From positions 1 to 5,446 of the forward strand of contig USOC01000093.1 in assembly GCA_900556245.1 (NCBI GenBank): a DNA stretch of 5,446 nucleotides, in the 5' to 3' direction. Below the pieces are notes generated by a model. It did not search any database. It was not told the origin of the DNA and was given only the letters and a program-made list of their open reading frames with translations. A program made the position numbers and the translations under genes. Below, piece after piece: positions 1 through 5,446 of the stretch. This stretch comes from an uncultured Prevotellaceae bacterium (GTDB lineage Bacteria > Bacteroidota > Bacteroidia > Bacteroidales > Muribaculaceae). How positions within the stretch are numbered: the first letter of the stretch is position 1; every line of letters begins with the position of its first letter.

Positions 1-78
1 AGCGTCTTGGTTAAGCATTTGATAGAGTCCAAGGGCAACTGTATATTTATCTTTAACATCAATCTGCACCTCCGATAA
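1..78 (-). other. Unassigned left-edge segment with a possible partial minus-strand coding frame
   Basis: This stretch should hold the end of nuoK in a normal nuo operon, but none of the three plus frames gives a NuoK-like C-terminus; they stop at about 12, 21 and 78. On the minus strand, one frame is open from base 78 off the left edge (26 codons) and reads as plausible protein, including KYTVALGLYQM. That K-Y-T-x-x-L-G-L pattern loosely recalls a periplasmic loop of MalG-type sugar ABC permeases, but 26 residues are far too few to assign a family. A different minus frame has GGAGGTG (73-67) placed 9 bases before an ATG at 59-57, so a gene start reading leftward is an alternative. I do not claim a function. 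It may be a contig-joining artefact or a real rearrangement. Confidence 0.2.
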
Positions 79-86
79 TTACGATA

Positions 87-1976
87 TTGCTGCCGTTGTT
101 CACATTCTTCGTTTTGGGACTTTTAGGTATGAAAATGCCCAAAAAGACAGCGGGTGTGATAGGAACATTGTCGATGCTTGTCACTATGGTAGTGTCCTAT
201 GGTGTGGCGTTGACTTATTTCTTTGACCCCGCCAATGTTGTTGACGGCGTGCGTGTGGCCAAGTCTGTGTTTGACGAGACTTGGCTGACTCTCGGTGAAA
301 ATTTGAAAGTCACGATGGGTATCTACATCGACCCGATTTCGGCGATGATGCTTATCGTCATTTCTACAATTTCGATGATGGTGCATCTCTACAGTCTCGG
401 CTATATGCACGGAGAAAAGGGCTTCCAGCGTTACTATGCGTTCCTGTCGCTCTTTACTTTCTCAATGCTTGGCCTTGTGGTTGCAACCAACATCTTCCAG
501 ATGTTTATTTTCTTTGAGATGGTGGGTGTATCCTCATATCTTCTCATCGGATTCTATTATGAGAAAGGCTCTGCAGTGGCCGCTTCGAAAAAAGCGTTCA
601 TTGTCACCCGTTTTGCCGATCTTGGCTTCCTGATTGGTATCATGCTGCTTGCTTACTATTGTGATACCTTTGACTTCCAGACGTTGATGGCCAACCCGGG
701 TTCGATTCTGACCAATTCGGCCGGAGTCACATTTATGGGATGTTCAGCGGCGTCATGGGCTTTGGCGTTGATTTTTGTCGGAGGCGCAGGTAAATCTGCG
801 ATGTTCCCACTCCACATTTGGCTTCCTGACGCTATGGAAGGTCCGACCCCTGTGTCTGCCCTGATCCATGCCGCTACGATGGTTGTTGCCGGTGTGTTCT
901 TGGTTGCCCGTATGTTCCCTGTCTACTTGGGAACGCCTGAAGTACTCGACTTGATTACTGTTACAGGAGCAGTGACTGCGCTTTATGCAGCAGTAGTGGC
1001 TTGTGTTCAGACCGATATCAAGCGTGTGCTTGCCTTCTCGACGATTTCTCAGATTGCCTTTATGTTTACAGCTCTTGGCGTTGCACGTCCGGAGTTTCAT
1101 GAAGGAGTAGGCTACATGGCTTCCATGTTCCACTTGTTTACGCACGCTATGTTCAAGGGCCTTTTGTTCCTTTGCGCCGGTGCTATCATTCACATGGTAC
1201 ACAGCAACGAAATGGACGCAATGGGAAATCTTCGCAAGTATATGCCGATTACGCATATCGCTTTCTTGGTGGCGTGCCTTGCCATTGCAGGCATTCCTCC
1301 GTTTGCTGGATTCTTCAGTAAGGACGAAATTCTTGTGGCCGTTTACCAGTACAGTGGCTTCTGGGGCGTTTGGATGTCGGCAGTTGCCGGTCTGACGGCG
1401 TTCTATATGTTCCGTCTGTACTATCGTATTTTCTGGTGGAACAAGCCGGATTATTCCCACCACACCCCTCACGACTGTGAATGGGTGATGACGCTCCCCC
1501 TCGTTATTTTGACAGTCGTTTCCTGTGTTGCCGGATTCATTCCGTTCGGGAACTTTGTCACTTATAACGGAGAAAATTACGATATTCACTTGAATTGGAC
1601 TGTTGCCGGCACCAGCATTGCTGTTGCAGCCGTAGGCATTTTGATTGCCACGGTGCTTTACCGCAAGGAGAATCCGATGCCCGACCGTCTGGCCAATGCG
1701 ATGAAGGGTCTTCATCGTGCGGCTTACCGTCGCTTCTATATGGACGAAATCTATCAGTTTGTCACCCACAAAATCATCTTTGGCATCATCTGTAAGAGCC
1801 TTGCATGGTTCGACCATGTCATTGTCGATGGAACAATGAATATGCTTGCGAGCGTTACCAACAGTGCTTCGTACGCAATCCGCAAACTCCAGTCCGGCTC
1901 AATCCAGATGTATGTTTGGGTTTATCTGATTGGAGCGTTGCTGCTTGCCGTAGTGACATGCTTTTTCTTAATTTAA
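87..1976 (+). CDS. nuoL: NADH-quinone oxidoreductase subunit L (complex I antiporter-like subunit NuoL), 5' end uncertain
   Basis: NuoL is the distal proton-channel subunit of the complex I membrane arm in the inner membrane. The 629-residue frame is close to the family size (E. coli 613). Visible hallmarks are FFEMVGVSSYLLIGFYY with the TM5 Glu144, Arg175 and Asp178 in VTRFADLG, the TM7 Lys236 in GGAGKSAMFPLHIWLPDAMEG, His243 and His261, Lys357 in THAMFKGLL, and the TM12 Lys412-Asp413 in GFFSKDEIL. The C-terminal part (about 485-629) fits the long lateral amphipathic helix and final membrane segment that are specific to NuoL. The start is doubtful. Base 87 is a TTG with no Shine-Dalgarno sequence. 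The frame stays open back to a stop at 54-56, and codons from 75 onward (IITILLP) match how NuoL proteins normally begin, yet no ATG precedes Met15 at 129. The true N-terminus is probably a few residues longer and interrupted near base 75. nuoM follows after 26 bases, so the two are very probably co-transcribed. Confidence 0.95.
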   Translation: MLPLFTFFVLGLLGMKMPKKTAGVIGTLSMLVTMVVSYGVALTYFFDPANVVDGVRVAKSVFDETWLTLGENLKVTMGIYIDPISAMMLIVISTISMMVHLYSLGYMHGEKGFQRYYAFLSLFTFSMLGLVVATNIFQMFIFFEMVGVSSYLLIGFYYEKGSAVAASKKAFIVTRFADLGFLIGIMLLAYYCDTFDFQTLMANPGSILTNSAGVTFMGCSAASWALALIFVGGAGKSAMFPLHIWLPDAMEGPTPVSALIHAATMVVAGVFLVARMFPVYLGTPEVLDLITVTGAVTALYAAVVACVQTDIKRVLAFSTISQIAFMFTALGVARPEFHEGVGYMASMFHLFTHAMFKGLLFLCAGAIIHMVHSNEMDAMGNLRKYMPITHIAFLVACLAIAGIPPFAGFFSKDEILVAVYQYSGFWGVWMSAVAGLTAFYMFRLYYRIFWWNKPDYSHHTPHDCEWVMTLPLVILTVVSCVAGFIPFGNFVTYNGENYDIHLNWTVAGTSIAVAAVGILIATVLYRKENPMPDRLANAMKGLHRAAYRRFYMDEIYQFVTHKIIFGIICKSLAWFDHVIVDGTMNMLASVTNSASYAIRKLQSGSIQMYVWVYLIGALLLAVVTCFFLI

Positions 1977-2002
1977 AAGTTGACGGATAAAAAAATAAAG
2001 AT

Positions 2003-3523
2003 ATGTTTAATATACTGTTTCTTTTTGTAATCATACCCGTTCTGACATTGGGAGCGTTGTTTCTGACGCGCAATGTCAAGCAGGTGCGTGCCGTCGCTGC
2101 AACTGGCGCATCGCTGTTGCTTCTTGCGGCACTTTATCTCTGCTACATGTTTGTGGGAGCGCGTGCTGCCGATCCTGATTCGGCAATGCTATTCCAGAGC
2201 AGTTACATGTGGTTTGAACCATTGAATATTCATTTGGCAGTTGGCGTCGACGGTATTTCCGTGCTTATGATTTTGCTTTCCGCCATTATCGTGTTTACCG
2301 GAACTTTCGCCTCGTGGAAAATCGAGCCGCTTACCAAGGAATATTTCCTATGGTTTATCTTGCTTTCGACAGGTGTGTTCGGTTTCTTCATCTCTATAGA
2401 CCTCTTTACGATGTTTATGTTCTACGAGGTTGCCTTGATTCCGATGTATTTGCTCATCGGCGTTTGGGGCAGCGGTAACAAGAACTATGCGGCTATGAAG
2501 CTGACATTGATGTTGATGGGAGGTTCGGCACTGTTGCTTATCAGTATCCTCGGTATCTATTATCATGCCGGAGAAACGATGAACCTCGTGGAGATTGCCC
2601 GTAATGGAGTCGATCTTGAATGGCAGAATTGGTTGTTTGTAGCTGCGTTTGTCGGATTTGGCGTGCTTGGAGCGATGTTTCCGTTCCACACATGGTCGCC
2701 CGACGGTCACGCTTCTGCACCTACTGCCGTTTCGATGCTTCATGCCGGTGTGTTGATGAAACTTGGAGGTTACGGTTGTTTCCGCATCGCTATCTATCTG
2801 ATGCCACATGCCGCGATGGAGCTTGGCTGGATTTTTATGATTCTGACCGGAATCAGTGTCGTCTACGGAGCTTTTGCCGCTTGTGTCAAGACAGACCTCA
2901 AATACATAAACGCCTATTCTTCGGTAAGCCACTGTGGTCTTGTGCTATTCGCCATACTGATGCTCAATCAGACAGCGATGAGCGGTGCGGTGCTTCAGAT
3001 GCTTTCCCACGGTTTGATGACGGCCCTCTTCTTTGCCCTAATCGGTATGATTTACGGACGTACGCACACTCGTGACGTTCGTGAGATGGGCGGTTTGATG
3101 CAGATTATGCCGTTCCTTTCAGTGGGTTACATCATTGCCGGTCTGGCATCCCTCGGTTTGCCGGGACTCAGTGGATTTGTGGCTGAAATGACAATCTTCT
3201 TAGGCTCATTTGAGAATACGACAGTTTATAATGCCGTGCTTGGCGACGGAAACCTGTTCCGCCATGCGTTTGCGTTGGTAACAACCACTTCCATCGTTAT
3301 TACCGCTGTCTATATTCTCCGAGTAGTAGGAAAACTGCTCTTTGGTCCGGTTCAGAACGAGCATCATCGCAAGCTTGACGATGCTCATTGGTATGAACGT
3401 TTCAGCACAGTATCGCTGATGCTTGCCATTGCAGTACTCGGCTGTTTCCCGGATCTTGCGAACCTGATTCTTCGCGACAGCTTCGCTCCGATTGTCGATC
3501 ACATTATGACATTTGCGCAATAA
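2003..3523 (+). CDS. nuoM: NADH-quinone oxidoreductase subunit M (complex I antiporter-like subunit NuoM)
   Basis: NuoM is the middle antiporter-like proton channel of the complex I membrane arm, lying between NuoL and NuoN. The 506 residues match the family length (E. coli 509), with about 14 hydrophobic segments. Key parts are GVDGISVLMILLSA (81-94), the TM5 Glu142 in FYEVALIPMYLLIG, PFHTWSPDGHASAPTA (227-242), the TM8 Lys253 in GVLMKLGGYG, KTDLKYINAYSSVSH (296-310), His336 in LSHGLMTALFF, and the TM12 Glu395 in GLSGFVAEMTIFLGSF. An oddity is that the TM7 lysine of E. coli NuoM (AVKMPMVPLH) is absent: the aligned stretch is GVLGAMFPFH, with Leu222 at the Lys position and no charged residue between Glu206 and Asp234. 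The ATG start is preceded by an A-rich leader without a Shine-Dalgarno sequence, as is usual in Bacteroidetes. It lies 26 bases after nuoL and 35 bases before nuoN, so it is inferred to be in the same operon. Codon use looks like that of its neighbours. Confidence 0.97.
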   Translation: MFNILFLFVIIPVLTLGALFLTRNVKQVRAVAATGASLLLLAALYLCYMFVGARAADPDSAMLFQSSYMWFEPLNIHLAVGVDGISVLMILLSAIIVFTGTFASWKIEPLTKEYFLWFILLSTGVFGFFISIDLFTMFMFYEVALIPMYLLIGVWGSGNKNYAAMKLTLMLMGGSALLLISILGIYYHAGETMNLVEIARNGVDLEWQNWLFVAAFVGFGVLGAMFPFHTWSPDGHASAPTAVSMLHAGVLMKLGGYGCFRIAIYLMPHAAMELGWIFMILTGISVVYGAFAACVKTDLKYINAYSSVSHCGLVLFAILMLNQTAMSGAVLQMLSHGLMTALFFALIGMIYGRTHTRDVREMGGLMQIMPFLSVGYIIAGLASLGLPGLSGFVAEMTIFLGSFENTTVYNAVLGDGNLFRHAFALVTTTSIVITAVYILRVVGKLLFGPVQNEHHRKLDDAHWYERFSTVSLMLAIAVLGCFPDLANLILRDSFAPIVDHIMTFAQ

Positions 3524-3558
3524 TGAAAGTAACGGACTTTAAAATGAATTTGTAGATT

Positions 3559-5013
3559 ATGGATTATTCACAGTTTTTATTAATGCACCACGAAATCGGG
3601 CTTCTGATTGTGTTCTTATTGGTGTTTTTGTTCGATACTTTCCTGCCAAAGAATGTACAGTCAAAACTTTCGGTGACGGCATGTGCCTTGTTCGGCGTCT
3701 TTACGGTTTACAGTCTTTTCGCTCCTCTGACGGTAGGCGAGGCTTTTGCCGGAATGTATGCCACATCGCCGATTGTAGCGTCGATTAAAAATATTCTTAA
3801 CATCGGAGTGTTCCTTGTGCTGCTCCAATCCATCAAATGGAACGACAGCGAGAGCCAGCTCGTGCGCCGCGGCGAATTTATTGAGTTGATTCTTGTGACG
3901 TTGTTCGGTATGTATCTGATGGTTTCGGCACGTCACTTCCTGATATTCTTCATTGGTCTTGAGACTGCGTCACTTCCGCTTGCAGCTCTTGTCGCTTTCG
4001 ACAAGAAGCAGTACGAGTCGCATGAGGCGGCCGTGAAATATATTTTCACGGCAGTGTTCTCTTCGGCAATCTATCTGCTTGGCCTGTCGTTTGTCTATGG
4101 TTTCAGCGGGTCGCTCTATTTTAGCGACATCGCTCTTTCTGCAGCTTTAGCGGAGAACGCTGTGTTGCTCTATGTGGCACTTGCATTCGTTATTGCCGGT
4201 ATCGGTTTCAAGATATCCATGGTTCCTTTCCACTTGTGGACAGCCGATGTCTATCAGGGAGCGCCGACTTCGGTCACTTCCTATCTGTCTGTCATTTCGA
4301 AAGGCGCCGCCACATTTGCCGCTTTCATCGTGCTGACCCAAGCTTTTGGAGCGGTTTACAGCGCTGTCTGGGAATGGATGCTCTATGCGTTGATTATTCT
4401 TACGATTACGGTAGGTAACCTGTTTGCCATCCGTCAGACCAACATGAAGCGCTTCCTTGCGTTCTCTTCGATTTCGCAAGCCGGCTACATCATGCTTGGC
4501 GTGATTGCATGCAACGCTGCCGGTGTGGCATCATTGAGCTACTACATCTTGGTTTATATCGTTTCCAACCTTGCAGCCTTCGGCGTAATCCAAGCGATTG
4601 AAAACGCTTCCGGCAAGGTCGGCATGGCGGATTACAACGGGCTCTATAAGACAAATCCCAAACTGTCGTTTGCGATGATGCTTGCGATGTTCTCGCTTGG
4701 CGGTATTCCTCCGTTTGCGGGATTCTTCAGCAAGTTCTTCATTTTCTCTTCCGCACTTGCAGAAGGAAGTGTGGCGATGTATGTGCTTGTTTTGATTGCG
4801 TTGCTTAACACAATCATTTCCTTGTACTATTATCTGCTTGTCGTGAAGGCGATGTTCATCACGCCGAACGACAATCCGATTGCGTCGTTCAAATCGCATT
4901 GGAGTGAGCGAGCAGGATTGGTGCTTTGCGTAGGAGGCATCATTGTTCTCGGTCTTGTCAGTGCAATCTACACATTCCTCATCAAGGCAGCCGACGTGAG
5001 CCAACTGTTTTAA
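3559..5013 (+). CDS. nuoN: NADH-quinone oxidoreductase subunit N (complex I antiporter-like subunit NuoN)
   Basis: NuoN is the antiporter-like subunit nearest the quinone-binding end of the complex I membrane arm, next to NuoK. The length of 484 residues is nearly identical to E. coli NuoN (485). Seen in the protein are the TM5 Glu135 in FIGLETASLPLAALVAF, Lys160 in AAVKYIFTAVFSSA, the TM7 Lys218 in GIGFKISMVPFHLWTADVYQGAPTSV, the TM8 Lys248 in VISKGAATF, MKRFLAFSSISQAGYIMLG (296-314), and the TM12 Lys392 in IPPFAGFFSKFFIF. The full set of proton-path residues is therefore present. The ATG at 3559 gives the expected family N-terminus, with a hydrophobic helix starting around residue 12. An upstream ATG at 3544 opens only a 3-codon frame and is not the start. 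There is no Shine-Dalgarno sequence. This is the last gene of the operon: a strong hairpin follows 23 bases after the stop. Confidence 0.97.
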   Translation: MDYSQFLLMHHEIGLLIVFLLVFLFDTFLPKNVQSKLSVTACALFGVFTVYSLFAPLTVGEAFAGMYATSPIVASIKNILNIGVFLVLLQSIKWNDSESQLVRRGEFIELILVTLFGMYLMVSARHFLIFFIGLETASLPLAALVAFDKKQYESHEAAVKYIFTAVFSSAIYLLGLSFVYGFSGSLYFSDIALSAALAENAVLLYVALAFVIAGIGFKISMVPFHLWTADVYQGAPTSVTSYLSVISKGAATFAAFIVLTQAFGAVYSAVWEWMLYALIILTITVGNLFAIRQTNMKRFLAFSSISQAGYIMLGVIACNAAGVASLSYYILVYIVSNLAAFGVIQAIENASGKVGMADYNGLYKTNPKLSFAMMLAMFSLGGIPPFAGFFSKFFIFSSALAEGSVAMYVLVLIALLNTIISLYYYLLVVKAMFITPNDNPIASFKSHWSERAGLVLCVGGIIVLGLVSAIYTFLIKAADVSQLF

Positions 5014-5036
5014 TAGTATAAAATAGATTTTTTGAA

Positions 5037-5081
5037 ACGAGTCCCGAAAGTAATTCGAACTTTCGGGACTCGTGTTATTTT
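5037..5081 (+). terminator. Rho-independent terminator of the nuo operon
   Basis: A perfect 15-bp inverted repeat (5037-5051 with 5059-5073, left arm ACGAGTCCCGAAAGT) encloses a 7-base loop and is followed by GTTATTTT. It starts 23 bases after the nuoN stop. The stem is strong and its position is right for ending the nuoLMN transcript. The downstream U-run is interrupted by G and A, so termination efficiency is inferred, not certain. Confidence 0.85.
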
Positions 5082-5372
5082 GGCGACGTTTCCGGGAGTT
5101 CCGCAGGATAGTTTGCCTGATGAGACATACGGGCTTTGTTTTTTGTCGATATTGCGTCACTTGTGCATTGTATCAGGAGGGGAGACTCTCGGCGCTTTGG
5201 CCGAGAGATGCAATGAATATCGGAACAAGATTTGGTTTGCTATAGGCTGCGCACTTTTGGTTGTTGTGCCAAAGACTAGATAAGGTTTTGATTACTCGAT
5301 AGGGAGTCTGTGCGATTTCTTGAGGAAAGTCTGCACCTGATGGCCTGTGGTGGCTCCCGTGAAGATATGGCA
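5082..5372. other. Intergenic stretch with no convincing gene
   Basis: About 290 bases between two terminator-like hairpins. A plus-strand frame is open to 5283, but it has no ATG and its only early start lies inside the nuo terminator. A 41-codon ATG frame (5120-5245) has no ribosome binding site and no recognisable product. The minus-strand frame across the region (5373-5173) is rich in His, Ser and Pro and resembles nothing I know. The stretch does hold local RNA-like structure: an 8-bp hairpin at 5186-5207 and a possible stem-loop at 5310-5336. It could be plain spacer, the remnant of a lost gene, or a small RNA. I cannot choose between these from sequence alone. Confidence 0.5.
5186..5207. 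repeat. Short perfect hairpin in the intergenic region
   Basis: CTCTCGGC (5186-5193) pairs perfectly with GCCGAGAG (5200-5207) across the 6-base loop GCTTTG. No U-run follows, so it is not a terminator. An AGGAGGGGAG stretch lies just upstream, but no good start codon sits at the right distance from it. The function is unknown; it may be part of a structured RNA. Confidence 0.6.
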
Positions 5373-5415
5373 AGAGGCTGCTCTGTAATCATTTTTTACG
5401 GAGCAGCCTCTGTTT
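5373..5415. terminator. Long terminator-like hairpin, possibly for a transcript from either side
   Basis: Arms 5373-5388 and 5396-5411 form a 16-bp stem with one G-U pair (core GAGGCTGCTC with GAGCAGCCTC) around the 7-base loop TCATTTT. It is followed by GTTTA. The U-run is weak in both directions, so the direction is not settled. Stems of the GAGGCTG...CAGCCTC type are familiar at gene ends in Bacteroidales. It is separate from the nuo terminator ~300 bases upstream, so it probably ends another transcript: either one arising within 5082-5372 or a converging gene beyond the right edge. Confidence 0.6.
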
Positions 5416-5446
5416 ATGATGGATTGACAGTTGATTGACTTCTCCA

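Noticed and set aside
48..55. TATCTTTA resembling the Bacteroidetes -7 promoter box TAnnTTTG
   Set aside because: It lacks the final G, no matching TTTG -33 box was seen (only 47 bases precede it), and the surrounding segment may not even belong to this operon.
753..1817. Long minus-strand frame (354 codons) opposite nuoL
   Set aside because: It lies wholly antisense to a well-supported membrane protein gene, is rich in His, Arg, Asn and Cys as expected of a shadow of hydrophobic codons, and has no recognisable domain.
3526..3540. Small hairpin (AAAGT/ACTTT) between nuoM and nuoN
   Set aside because: Only 5 mostly A-T base pairs with no U-run; too weak to be a terminator or a clear regulatory element.
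4531..5160. Minus-strand frame (209 codons) covering the end of nuoN and the terminator
   Set aside because: It is mostly antisense to nuoN, crosses the terminator hairpin, and has a biased Arg/His/Asn/Cys composition typical of a shadow frame.
5120..5245. 41-codon ATG frame containing CRYCVTC
   Set aside because: The cysteine spacing briefly suggested a metal-binding motif, but there is no ribosome binding site, it overlaps the 8-bp hairpin, and it matches no known family.
5032..5283. 83-codon plus-strand frame after nuoN
   Set aside because: Its start would be a TTG just before the terminator hairpin, there is no ATG in frame, and the first part is encoded by the inverted repeat itself. 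The later part is mildly protein-like but not enough to call a gene or pseudogene.
5320..5336. GAGGAAAGTCTGCAC resembling the conserved GAGGAAAGTCC of RNase P RNA
   Set aside because: Sequence on both sides does not fit the rest of RNase P RNA, only ~110 bases remain in the window, and a terminator-like stem follows within 40 bases. The match is probably chance.

Overview
The window carries the 3' end of a respiratory complex I (nuo) operon from a member of the Bacteroidales. Three adjacent plus-strand genes encode the antiporter-like membrane-arm subunits NuoL, NuoM and NuoN, in the usual order. The Bacteroidales assignment is an inference. It rests on the protein sequences (for example the NuoM stretch around SPDGHASAP), on AT-rich leaders without Shine-Dalgarno sequences, and on a GAGGCTGCTC-type terminator stem. 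I cannot resolve the family.

Layout. Bases 1-86 do not look like the expected upstream gene (the end of nuoK). No frame gives a NuoK-like C-terminus, and there is no ATG on the plus strand before base 129. The minus strand, by contrast, has an open, protein-like frame running off the left edge. nuoL is therefore probably cut or joined to foreign sequence near base 75. nuoL (to 1976), nuoM (2003-3523) and nuoN (3559-5013) are intact at their 3' ends and are separated by 26 and 35 bases. A strong hairpin with a 15-bp perfect stem (5037-5073) ends the operon. The last ~365 bases hold no convincing gene. They contain an 8-bp hairpin, a second possible stem-loop and a long terminator-like hairpin (5373-5411).

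How the genes work together. NuoL, NuoM and NuoN are homologous proton-channel subunits lined up in the inner membrane. They couple quinone reduction in the peripheral arm to proton export. NuoL and NuoN keep the full set of Glu/Lys residues along the membrane axis. NuoM keeps the TM5 Glu, TM8 Lys and TM12 Glu but lacks the TM7 lysine found in E. coli NuoM, which is the most interesting protein-level observation here.

I see no mobile element, CRISPR array, tRNA or rRNA, and no clear novel system. The main items for a second look are the left-edge junction, the NuoM TM7 substitution and the structured non-coding tail.
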